64,000 nt of DNA, taken from assembly GCA_018058545.1 (NCBI GenBank), contig JAGOZU010000006.1:1-64000 (forward strand). Direction: 5' to 3'. A model generated the notes under the pieces. It searched no databases. It was not told where the DNA came from and saw only the letters and a list, made by a program, of their open reading frames with translations. Positions 51,461 through 59,621 of this stretch are shown here, piece after piece (position 1 is the stretch's first letter; each line of letters starts with the position of its first letter). Position numbers and translations under genes: made by a program. The DNA is from Promineifilum sp. (GTDB lineage Bacteria; Chloroflexota; Anaerolineae; Promineifilales; Promineifilaceae).

Positions 51461-51820
51461 ATGGGACAACTCTATCGCACACAAATACTTCTGGAACGGC
51501 AACAACACGAAAACCTGAAGGAACTGGCCACGGCCGAAGGACGCAGCATATCCGAGATAATCCGTGAGGCAGTGGCGGGCTATCTGGTTGAACGGGACGA
51601 ACAGCACGAGCAACAACAATGGGCAGAGGCTATGGAAGAACTAGCGAAGATCCGCAAGGATATCGAAAGTCGTTTCGGCGTTTATCCTGGCGACCTGGTG
51701 GCTGAGGTAAGGGATGAGCGCACGGATGAGTTGTGGCGAGTATTCCGATTGCTTATTGAAGTATTAGGACGCGACCACAATAGTCGGCCAACCGATCCGA
51801 CAACAACAAGGTTAGCTTGA
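51461..51820 (+). CDS. Ribbon-helix-helix (CopG-type) antitoxin without adjacent toxin
   Basis: A 119-residue protein: MGQLYRTQILLERQQHENLK and ELATAEGRSISEIIREAVAG form a standard RHH fold, and the next helices (DLVAEVRDERTDELWR) look like a VapB-type toxin-binding arm. The last 25 residues (FRLLIEVLGRDHNSRPTDPT) have no family character and replace the usual end. The next gene, two bases later, is an alpha/beta hydrolase, not a toxin. GAGGTGA precedes the chosen ATG. It is probably the survivor of a disrupted toxin-antitoxin module. Confidence 0.75.
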   Translation: MGQLYRTQILLERQQHENLKELATAEGRSISEIIREAVAGYLVERDEQHEQQQWAEAMEELAKIRKDIESRFGVYPGDLVAEVRDERTDELWRVFRLLIEVLGRDHNSRPTDPTTTRLA

Positions 51821-51821
51821 T

Positions 51822-52682
51822 ATGACCATCCCTTATGATGACTTCGGCGGCTCCGGCCCCGTGCTCCATTTTTCTCATCCCAACGCCTACACGCCGCGTT
51901 GCTTTCGCCGCTTTCTGGCGCCGCTGGCCGAGCGCTATCATGTCATGGCAAGCCACCACCGGCCGCTGTGGTATCTCTCGCCCGGCGCGCCCGCCGTCCC
52001 CGATCCCAGTGAATTCACCGGCTGGGATGTGGTGGCCGAGGATTTTCTGCGTTTTCTCGAGCAGGAGAAACTGGAGGGCATCATCGGCGTCGGCCACTCG
52101 CTGGGCGCGGTTGTCACGATGAAGGCTGCGCTGCGCGAGCCGGATCGCTTTCAGGCGCTGGTGCTCATCGAACCGGTGTTCCTGCCGCCGGCGCTCCTGG
52201 ATGCGGCTCGCGCCAACCCGCAGGCCGCCGCCGAGCGACCGTTTGTGCTGGCCGGCCTGAACCGGCGCGACCGCTGGCCCAGCCGCCAGGCCGCCTTCGA
52301 CCGCTATCGTCAAAAATCGGTCTTCGCCAACTTCCCCGATGAGACCCTGTGGGATTACGTCAACGAAGGGCTGCACGAAGACCCGGCGACGGGCGAGTTT
52401 GTCCTCAGCTACCCGCGGGCCTGGGAAGGGGCTTTCTATGCCCGGCCGCCGCTGGATGTGTGGGAGGAGATCCCCTGGTTGGACGTGCCGACATTGGCCG
52501 TGCGCGGCGCTGGGTCGGACACGCTCTTCGCCGAACCGTGGGCGCAATGGCAGACCCTGCAGCCGTCGGCCGCATTCGTGGAATTCGACGGTCAGCCGCC
52601 GTTGGGCCACATGCTCACTATGGAAGCGCCGGACGACGTGGCCGCCGCTGTTTTGCATTGGCTGGACGACAGGGGATTATAG
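51822..52682 (+). CDS. Alpha/beta hydrolase
   Basis: A 286-residue alpha/beta-hydrolase fold enzyme. The nucleophile elbow is GVGHSLGAVV; the acidic residue is likely in GAGSDTLFAEP, and the histidine in PPLGHMLTMEAPD. The HG-like loop is SHPNAYTPRCF. Family members hydrolyse esters, lactones, peptides or haloalkanes; the substrate cannot be inferred. It follows the RHH gene by one base and may be cotranscribed. Confidence 0.87.
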   Translation: MTIPYDDFGGSGPVLHFSHPNAYTPRCFRRFLAPLAERYHVMASHHRPLWYLSPGAPAVPDPSEFTGWDVVAEDFLRFLEQEKLEGIIGVGHSLGAVVTMKAALREPDRFQALVLIEPVFLPPALLDAARANPQAAAERPFVLAGLNRRDRWPSRQAAFDRYRQKSVFANFPDETLWDYVNEGLHEDPATGEFVLSYPRAWEGAFYARPPLDVWEEIPWLDVPTLAVRGAGSDTLFAEPWAQWQTLQPSAAFVEFDGQPPLGHMLTMEAPDDVAAAVLHWLDDRGL

Positions 52683-52786
52683 AGCTTGCCCGGCGATGGC
52701 GCGCCCCCGGACATTCATCCTCCATCGTCTTACTCTGGAAATATTCGTTTTTTCGCCCGATTTACCATTTTTGGGTACATTTCAAG

Positions 52787-52792
52787 TATAAT
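52787..52792 (+). promoter_or_regulatory. -10 box of the HtrA-like protease gene
   Basis: A perfect TATAAT, preceded by AAG, lies 59 bases before the protease ATG. No good -35 sits at 16-18 bases, so another sigma factor or an activator could be involved. Confidence 0.5.
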
Positions 52793-52850
52793 GTCGCCAC
52801 CCGATACGGGTCTTTAAAAGGAAAATTTGGCAAGCTTGAGAGGAGAAAGA

Positions 52851-54506
52851 ATGACAATCAAACGCACAACCAGTTTAATCATGATTCTTCTGTTGGCTTT
52901 CGCTCTGGTCGCCTGTGGCGGTGGGGGCGACAAGGAACCGGCGGTAACGATCGAGCCGATAGCGACGACCGTTTCGGAACAGCCCACAGATGAGCCTCAA
53001 CCCACCAAAGTCCCTGCGCCGACAGAGGAACCCGCCCCTACCGGGCCGGTGGCCCAAAGCTCATTCCAGGATGCCATACAAGCCACCATCCAGATTGAGG
53101 CCCAGGGCAGCTTCATGGATCCGGAATTCGGCATGCAACTCAATTCCGCGGGCCGGGGGTCGGGCTTCATCATCGATCCGTCGGGCATCGCCGTGACCAA
53201 TAACCACGTCGTCACCGGCGCGGCCTTCCTTCAGGTGTATGTGCAAGGTCATGACAAACCACTCAACGCCAAGGTCCTGGGCGTGTCCGAGTGTTCCGAT
53301 CTGGCGGTCATCGACATCGAAGGCGACGGCTATCCGTTCCTGGATTGGGGAACAACCAGCCCCAAGATCGGCACCGAGGTTTACGCGCTGGGATACCCGC
53401 TGGGCGATCCGGAGCCGACGTTGACCCGTGGCGTCATCTCCAAGGAGCGAGCCGACGGCGAGACATCCTGGGCCTCGGTTAATAACGTCCTCGAGCACGA
53501 CGCAACCATCAATCCCGGAAACTCCGGCGGCCCGCTGGTCACTGCCGACGGCAAGGTCATCGGCGTGAATTACAGCGGCAGTTCCGGCACCTCGCAATAC
53601 TTCTCCATCGCCGCGAGAGACGCAATTCCTATCGTCGATTCCTTGCGCAAGGGCACCGATTTGGACTCCATCGGCATCAATGGCGAGGCCGTCATCACTG
53701 GTGACGGCGACACCGGCATCTGGGTCGCCTCGGTCGAGTCCGGCTCCCCGGCCGACAAGGTCGGGGTCGAGCCAGGCGACATCATCACCAAGCTGGAAGG
53801 GCTGGTGCTCTCTGTCGACGGCACGATGGCCGACTATTGCGACGTGCTGCGCAGCCGCAACGCCACCGACCCGATGAAGATCCAGGTTCTGCGCTTCGCT
53901 ACCCAGGAAGTCCTGGAAGGCCAACTGAACGGCCCCAAGCTGGAACAATCCTTCTCGTTCGCCCAGGCCGTTGAAGTCCCGGAAGAATCGACCGGTAGCA
54001 GCGCCGGCGGTGGTACCGTCACCTATCAGAACTTCGTCGGGATCACCGACGATGCCGGCGCCCTCTACGTTGAGGTGCCGGAGGAATGGTCGGATGTCGA
54101 CGGCTCGAACTGGATCGGCGATGACGGGTCGGTTCTGGGCAGTGGCTTGTCCGCCTCCACCGATCTGGAAGGGTTCAATACCTCATTCACGACCCCCGGA
54201 GTGCAGATTCTCGCCGGCACCCAGTTCGGCGATTCCGCAATGGGCGATCTGCTGGATACCGTCGACTTCTCGGATAGCTGCACCTACGACGGCCGCTTCA
54301 CCTATTCAGATGCGGTCTACAGTGGCGAGTACGACCAGTATTCGAACTGCGCCGGCCAAGGCAGCATGGTCATCGTGCTGGCGGTCGAACCAGCCGAGAA
54401 GAATTACTCCATGGTTGTCCTGGTTCAGGTTGTCACCGAAGCCGATTTGGACGCGCTGGATCAGATTCTGAACACCTTCGTTGTGGTCGGCGACCTCCCC
54501 GGTTAA
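52851..54506 (+). CDS. HtrA/DegP-type (S1C) serine protease, lipoprotein
   Basis: A 551-residue exported protease. A signal peptide ends in the lipobox LVAC (C22), so the protein is lipid-anchored outside the cytoplasmic membrane. A Thr/Pro/Glu-rich stalk leads to a trypsin-like domain with H119 (VTNNHVV), D150 (CSDLAVIDI) and S225 (PGNSGGPL). One PDZ domain follows (VASVESGSPADKVGVEPGDI). The final 170 residues (from about GALYVEVPEEWSDVDGSNWI) form an extra domain with two cysteines (SCTYDG, SNCAGQ) that is not part of standard HtrA. AGGAG precedes the ATG. Likely role: removal of misfolded envelope proteins. Confidence 0.92.
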   Translation: MTIKRTTSLIMILLLAFALVACGGGGDKEPAVTIEPIATTVSEQPTDEPQPTKVPAPTEEPAPTGPVAQSSFQDAIQATIQIEAQGSFMDPEFGMQLNSAGRGSGFIIDPSGIAVTNNHVVTGAAFLQVYVQGHDKPLNAKVLGVSECSDLAVIDIEGDGYPFLDWGTTSPKIGTEVYALGYPLGDPEPTLTRGVISKERADGETSWASVNNVLEHDATINPGNSGGPLVTADGKVIGVNYSGSSGTSQYFSIAARDAIPIVDSLRKGTDLDSIGINGEAVITGDGDTGIWVASVESGSPADKVGVEPGDIITKLEGLVLSVDGTMADYCDVLRSRNATDPMKIQVLRFATQEVLEGQLNGPKLEQSFSFAQAVEVPEESTGSSAGGGTVTYQNFVGITDDAGALYVEVPEEWSDVDGSNWIGDDGSVLGSGLSASTDLEGFNTSFTTPGVQILAGTQFGDSAMGDLLDTVDFSDSCTYDGRFTYSDAVYSGEYDQYSNCAGQGSMVIVLAVEPAEKNYSMVVLVQVVTEADLDALDQILNTFVVVGDLPG

Positions 54507-54549
54507 TGAATCAACAATAGCGGGCGGCCGCTGGAACGCTGTAGAACGA

Positions 54550-54581
54550 AAAAAGGACGGGCATAACAACCCGTCCTTTTT
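54550..54581. terminator. Bidirectional Rho-independent terminator
   Basis: A 12-bp stem AAAAAGGACGGG/CCCGTCCTTTTT with an 8-base loop, followed by T-rich sequence on the plus strand and preceded by an A run that gives a T run on the other strand. It terminates both the HtrA gene and the convergent helicase gene. Confidence 0.9.
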
Positions 54582-54605
54582 ATTTTGCATCGTTGACCGT
54601 GCCGG

Positions 54606-57431
54606 CTACAGTTTGCGGTTCCGGTCGCGGTTCATCCAGCGGCCGACCAGCTCCTCGATCCGATCGGTGCGTTGCCGGACGACGGTGCAATCGGGCAACG
54701 CCTCCAGGAACATCTGGCCATAGCGCTTCGTCGCCACCCGTTTATCCAGCACCAGCACGACCCCCTCATCGGTCGTGCGACGAATCAGACGGCCGAACCC
54801 CTGTCGAAACCGCAGCACCGCCTCCGGAATCGAATACTCAAAAAATGGGCTTTCGTACGTCTCCGACCGCGCGGCGAAGATGGGATCGCTCGGCACGTCG
54901 AACGGCAACTTGGCGATGAGCAGCGCCGTCAGGGCCGGGCCGGGGATATCGACGCCCTCCCAGAACGAGCGCGTGCCCAACAGCACCGACCGGCCGCCCT
55001 CGCGCCGGAACTGTTCAAGGAGTTGCTGGCGCGACATACCCTGTGTTTGAGCCAGCGTCGTGATTTTACGCGACGACAGCGCTTTCTCAATGGCCGTCGC
55101 CGTCTGCGACAAATGGTTGTTGGCTGTAAAGAGCACCAGCGTGCGGCCGCCCAGCGTCACGGCTGTGTCGATAATGGCTTGTTCCAGCGCCTGCTGGTAG
55201 CCGGGCTGATTCGGCTCGGGAATGTCGGTGACCAGATAGAGCAGCGTGGAGTTCTTGTAATCGAAAGGCGAGCCGACGGCCAACTCATCGGCATCGTGGG
55301 CGTGCAGCCGGTCGCGCAGGTAGTCGAACGACGCCTCCGGCCGACCATGACCAGCCGTGCGCAGCGTCGCCGAAGTCAGGATCACCGTCTCCTTGTTCTG
55401 GAAGATATGTTGCTCAACCAGCGGCCCAACATGCAGCGGAGCGGCATGGAGAGAGATGGTATCCTTAAACTGCTCGATCCAGTAAATGATCTCCGGGTCG
55501 GGCTTCAGCACCAGTGCGTCGAGGTTCACCCGCGCCTCTTCCAGCATTTGGCAGTTGCTGACCAGTGCGGCCCGCAGCTCGTCCTGACCCTCGATATCGA
55601 CCGATTGGGACAGATCGGCCACTGTCTGGGCCAGCTTTTGGAAACCCTTGACGATGACGGCGTACAACTGGCTCAACTCGGCCCATGCCTCCTCGATCAA
55701 CGGAAAGTCGGGCTGGACGCGCACGGCCTGGGTCAACCGGGTCTGGATGGCGAACTGGCTACGCTCGCGCGTCTGCCCACGCAGGAAGAAATCAACGGTG
55801 GTGAAGAACTCCTCCGTCCGCAGGGTGGCCAGCGAGGCGTCGACCCGCATGCGCTCGGCCAAGGCATCGACCGACAAGCTGATATCTTTGGGCGCGGCGG
55901 CGGCGATCCGCTGCTGGGCATTGGCCACCAGTCCGGCCCTCGGCCGCGTCACTTCCTCCAATATCGCCTCCAGAGAGCGTCGGTCGGCGCGGAAGCTAAG
56001 GCCATCGGTGACGGCCGCCTCGAGGTGATGGGCCTCATCGATGATCAGGTCCTGAAAATCGGGCAGCACCAAACCCGACGATCTCAGATCGGCCAACAGC
56101 AGCGAATGGTTGACTACTACCAGGTGAGCCAGTTCGGCCTGACGGCGAGCGTTGTGGAGCGGGCAGTTTTCGGCCGCGCAGACGTCGCTGGTGCAGGTCG
56201 GGTTTTCGCCGTTAATCTTGGCCCAGGCCAGCCGCTCGCCCGGGGTGCGCAGCGCGATCTCGCCCACGTCGCCCGTTCTCGAATGGGGCAGCCAAAGCAG
56301 GATACGGGCATAGAGAGCCATCTCGTCGGCGCTGCCGGGGCCGGCGCGGCGCATTTGCTGAAACAGGCGCGTGCACAGGTAGTTGCTGCGCCCCTTGCGG
56401 ATGGCCGCGCGGAGTTCAATGCCTAACGTGTCGCGCAGGGCGGGGATATCCTTGTCGATCAGCTGGTCTTGCAGGTTGATGGTGTTGGTGGAGATGACGA
56501 CCCGTCGGCCGTTGGTTGTGGCCCAATAGGCGGACGGCAGCAGATAGCCCAGACTCTTGCCCGTGCCGGTGCCGGCCTCCACCAGAACGTGACGGCCATC
56601 ATTGAACGCCTCGGTGACGGCCCGCAGCATCTCCACCTGTTGCGGCCGATGTTCAAAACCGGGAAAGGCGCGGTCGAAGCGGCCGCCGGGGCTGATCAGC
56701 GAGGTCAGCGCATCGGTATCAAGTGGAGCGGGCTTCTCCGCCGGAGACGGCACATCACCCTCCAGCTTGGGCGGCTCAAAGAGGCGTTGCAGCCGCCCGC
56801 GCATCCGTAACTCGTTGCTCTCAAAGGCCGTGCGTCCGCGTTCAGCCAGAACGTCTTCAAAGAACAACACCTCCGGCCAGCCGATCCGTAGCCCGGCCTC
56901 GACGATCTCCTCCAGCTCAGCCAGCGACAAGGCCAGCGCCCGCTCGCGCAGAGCCAGAAACAGCTCGACGGTCTGCTCGGCATCGACCTGGGCGCGATGG
57001 CGGCGGCCGTCGCTGGGCGGAAAGTTGAAATGATCGGCCAATGCGCCCAGGCTGAAGCGACCCGCTTCCGGGGCGAGGATGGCGGCCAGCGTCAGCGTGT
57101 CAATGCGATGGTTGCCGATGGCCAGCCGTGCCTCGCGCAGGAAACCCAGATCGAAATCGACGTTGTGCCCCACCAGGACATTATTGCCAAACCGGGAACG
57201 TAATTGCGGCCGCAGGGTCTGGATCGTGGGCGCGTTGGCCACCATCTCATCGGTGATACCGGTCAGTTGGGTGATGAACGGCGGGATATCGCGAAGCGGA
57301 TTGACCAGCGAGGCGAACTCATCCAGGATGGTCGCCTCGCGAAAGGTGACGGCGGCAATTTCAATGATCTCGTCTCGAGATGGATCAAGCCCGGTGGTCT
57401 CCACATCGAGGGCGATATAGGTGGTTGGCAT
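54606..57431 (-). CDS. dinG: DnaQ-like exonuclease fused to DinG-type helicase
   Basis: A 941-residue two-domain protein. Residues 1-175 are a DEDDh 3'-5' exonuclease: ALDVETTGLD (D9, E11), LVGHNVDFDLGFL, and HRAQVDAEQT. Then a superfamily 2 helicase: VEAGTGTGKSLGYLLPSAYW (Walker A), LIIDEAHHLE (DEAH), and RFRQGFGRLIRR (motif VI). Cysteines at YLC, TCTSDVCAAENC could bind the 4Fe-4S cluster of the DinG/XPD family. This arrangement resembles Bacillus DinG. The ATG before PTTYIALDVETTG was taken; a longer TTG start has no family character. Confidence 0.9.
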   Translation of the reverse strand: MPTTYIALDVETTGLDPSRDEIIEIAAVTFREATILDEFASLVNPLRDIPPFITQLTGITDEMVANAPTIQTLRPQLRSRFGNNVLVGHNVDFDLGFLREARLAIGNHRIDTLTLAAILAPEAGRFSLGALADHFNFPPSDGRRHRAQVDAEQTVELFLALRERALALSLAELEEIVEAGLRIGWPEVLFFEDVLAERGRTAFESNELRMRGRLQRLFEPPKLEGDVPSPAEKPAPLDTDALTSLISPGGRFDRAFPGFEHRPQQVEMLRAVTEAFNDGRHVLVEAGTGTGKSLGYLLPSAYWATTNGRRVVISTNTINLQDQLIDKDIPALRDTLGIELRAAIRKGRSNYLCTRLFQQMRRAGPGSADEMALYARILLWLPHSRTGDVGEIALRTPGERLAWAKINGENPTCTSDVCAAENCPLHNARRQAELAHLVVVNHSLLLADLRSSGLVLPDFQDLIIDEAHHLEAAVTDGLSFRADRRSLEAILEEVTRPRAGLVANAQQRIAAAAPKDISLSVDALAERMRVDASLATLRTEEFFTTVDFFLRGQTRERSQFAIQTRLTQAVRVQPDFPLIEEAWAELSQLYAVIVKGFQKLAQTVADLSQSVDIEGQDELRAALVSNCQMLEEARVNLDALVLKPDPEIIYWIEQFKDTISLHAAPLHVGPLVEQHIFQNKETVILTSATLRTAGHGRPEASFDYLRDRLHAHDADELAVGSPFDYKNSTLLYLVTDIPEPNQPGYQQALEQAIIDTAVTLGGRTLVLFTANNHLSQTATAIEKALSSRKITTLAQTQGMSRQQLLEQFRREGGRSVLLGTRSFWEGVDIPGPALTALLIAKLPFDVPSDPIFAARSETYESPFFEYSIPEAVLRFRQGFGRLIRRTTDEGVVLVLDKRVATKRYGQMFLEALPDCTVVRQRTDRIEELVGRWMNRDRNRKL

Positions 57432-57558
57432 GAGGGAGATCGTACTCGATATGCGGCAATTATTCCATAGATAATAGCTCAAATGGTCGAATCCAATTTA
57501 CCCGTGATCCACCAAACAAGGGAGGGGTATACCCTATGTTATAGATGGCTCCCGACCG

Positions 57559-58533
57559 CTAGGGCACATCGATCGTCAACAAGGTGCTCCAGTGACACTG
57601 GGTCGCGCCTGTCTCCGGCCGGGGGTAGATGGTGGCCGTAATAGAATAATCGCCGTCCACGACAAGCTGCCCGCCCTCCCCCCAAGTGAACCGCCCGGAC
57701 GCATCCCGCGGCCAATCCCGGCAATCCGGCTCGCCTCCCTGAAAGATGCAATATCCGGCCACACGCTCCGTATGGGTGAAGCCCGCTTCGTTCACGAGAA
57801 ACTCCACGCGGTCGATGCCCGCGCCGTTGCCCGACTCGCCCGGCGGCGGATTGAACAATTGGGCATCGACACGCAGCAGGAAGCGCGGATCGACGATTGG
57901 CTTATTGGTTTGGATAGTGGGCGAATCCGGGCAGGAAGTGACACCGCCGCTGATATTGCGCAGCACGGGCTGCATGGCCACCGGCGATGAATCGGTTGGC
58001 GTTGGAGTCGCCGCGGGGAGCGGTACGGGCGTTGGCGGGATGGTCACCGGCCGAGGCAGCGTCGTTATGTCAATATTACAGGATACAAACTGTGGCCCGG
58101 CACTGACCCAGAGGGGCTGATCGGCATCGTCCATTTCGACCAGCAGCCACGTCCCCAACGGGAACCCGGACGGGACATAGGCGATCGGCTGCAGCGATGT
58201 GCCCGGATTGGTCGACATCACCGGCGGCTCGTAGGCCACCCCCGGCCCGTTGCGCAGGTTGACGCCGGTGAGTACCGTGCAGGACGGGATCGTCGAATCG
58301 GGCGATTCGGCGGGGAGCGATGTGGCCGGGACGGCCGGAGCGGCCGAAGTATTTCCACCCCCCGACGCTTCGGCCGTCTGCGCCGCCATCGCCGCCACGG
58401 TCTCCCGCACAGATTCGGCGATCGCCTCACCACCGGGTGATGTCAACGACGGCGGGGAGTTGTCTCTGCCTCCACAGCCCGCCATCGCCAGCAAAATGAC
58501 CATCCCGCCAAACACGAACAACCCCTTTATCAT
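57559..58533 (-). CDS. Lipoprotein with bacterial SH3-like domain, paralogue B
   Basis: A 324-residue lipoprotein with lipobox LAMAGC after a short hydrophobic signal. After a low-complexity stalk lies an SH3-like domain of the SH3b kind (CTVLTGVNLRNGPGVAYEPP, then YVPSGFPLGTWLLVEMDDAD and LWVSAGPQFVSC). A Pro/Thr linker leads to a C-terminal domain of about 140 residues with FNPPPGESGNGAGIDRVEF, YCIFQGGEPDCRDWPRD and DYSITATIYP. The whole protein is a paralogue of the gene immediately upstream. The C-terminal domain is not recognised. Anchored outside the cytoplasmic membrane; function unknown. Confidence 0.8.
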   Translation of the reverse strand: MIKGLFVFGGMVILLAMAGCGGRDNSPPSLTSPGGEAIAESVRETVAAMAAQTAEASGGGNTSAAPAVPATSLPAESPDSTIPSCTVLTGVNLRNGPGVAYEPPVMSTNPGTSLQPIAYVPSGFPLGTWLLVEMDDADQPLWVSAGPQFVSCNIDITTLPRPVTIPPTPVPLPAATPTPTDSSPVAMQPVLRNISGGVTSCPDSPTIQTNKPIVDPRFLLRVDAQLFNPPPGESGNGAGIDRVEFLVNEAGFTHTERVAGYCIFQGGEPDCRDWPRDASGRFTWGEGGQLVVDGDYSITATIYPRPETGATQCHWSTLLTIDVP

Positions 58534-58587
58534 GTCCACCACCGAAAGCCCTCGTTTTGTCCGAGGTTGCAACCGATCTCCGTAGCG

Positions 58588-59619
58588 CTAAGGCACATCG
58601 ATCGTCAGCGATATGGTCCAGTTACATTGCGAGATGAACGTCTCTTCCTTTGGAAACACGCTGACATCGATGTTGTAGTCGCCGTTCACGACAACCGCCC
58701 CGCCATTGCCCCAGGTGAGCTGGCCCAGGGCGTTGCGCGGCCAATCGCGACAAGACGGTTCGCCTCCCTGGAAGATGCAATATCCGGCGGTTCGCTCGGT
58801 ATGGGAATAGCCGCTCTCCCGGACGAAGAACTCCACCCGATCGATACCCGCGCCGTCGCCCGACTCGCCCGGCGGCGGGTTAAACAGTTGCGCGAAGATG
58901 CGCAGCAGGAACCGCGAGTCGGTCTGGAAATCGGAATCGATATCGGGATCGTCAAGGCAGCCGGCGCCGCCGGAAATGTTGCGCAGGTCGGGCGGCAGGG
59001 CCGCGACGGGCGGGGCAAGCGTCGGGGTGGCCGTCGGCGGCACGGGCGGGATGGTCGATGGCGGCGGCAACGAAGCCGGGTCAACCGTGCAACTCACAAA
59101 CTGTGACCCGGCGCTGACCCAGGCCACCTGTCCCGTGCCCTCGACCTCAACCTGAAGCCATGCTCCCTGTGGTCGTCCAACCGGCACATAAGCCAACGGC
59201 CGCGCCACGGTGTTAGGTCCGATCGATCCGACAGGCGGGTCATAGGCCAGGCCAGGCCCGGATCGCAGGTTAACACCGATGAGAGCCGTGCACGAGACGG
59301 CCGTTTCCGACGTGGGCTGAGCGACGGTCGGGTTGGCTGATACGGCCGTCGGTTCGGCCGTGGGGGGCGCGGACGTGGCGACGGAGGCCACCTCCGGCGT
59401 GAGAGACGGCGGCAAATCGCTCTCGGAGGTCGAAGTTCCGGCGGTCAGCGCCACTACCGTCTGGGCCACAGCGATAGCCTCCACCGTCTGCCGCACAGAA
59501 ACGGCCACGGCATCCACGGTTGGGGGCGAGGCCGGAGTCTCTTTCCGGCCGCCGCAAGCCGCTGCCACGACACACAAGGCCAACGAGACAATCAGGGCAA
59601 GCCATTGTTTCAGCCTCAT
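58588..59619 (-). CDS. Lipoprotein with bacterial SH3-like domain, paralogue A
   Basis: A 343-residue lipoprotein with lipobox VAAAC. Its SH3-like domain (CTALIGVNLRSGPGLAYDPP and WVSAGSQFVSC) and C-terminal domain (FNPPPGESGDGAGIDRVEF, YCIFQGGEPSCRDWPRN, DYNIDVSVFP) match paralogue B almost block for block. GGAGG lies next to three successive ATG codons that overlap the TGA of the upstream nSTAND gene; the third was chosen by spacing. The linked stop and start imply translational coupling to the nSTAND protein. Confidence 0.82.
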   Translation of the reverse strand: MRLKQWLALIVSLALCVVAAACGGRKETPASPPTVDAVAVSVRQTVEAIAVAQTVVALTAGTSTSESDLPPSLTPEVASVATSAPPTAEPTAVSANPTVAQPTSETAVSCTALIGVNLRSGPGLAYDPPVGSIGPNTVARPLAYVPVGRPQGAWLQVEVEGTGQVAWVSAGSQFVSCTVDPASLPPPSTIPPVPPTATPTLAPPVAALPPDLRNISGGAGCLDDPDIDSDFQTDSRFLLRIFAQLFNPPPGESGDGAGIDRVEFFVRESGYSHTERTAGYCIFQGGEPSCRDWPRNALGQLTWGNGGAVVVNGDYNIDVSVFPKEETFISQCNWTISLTIDVP

Positions 59620-59621
59620 CA

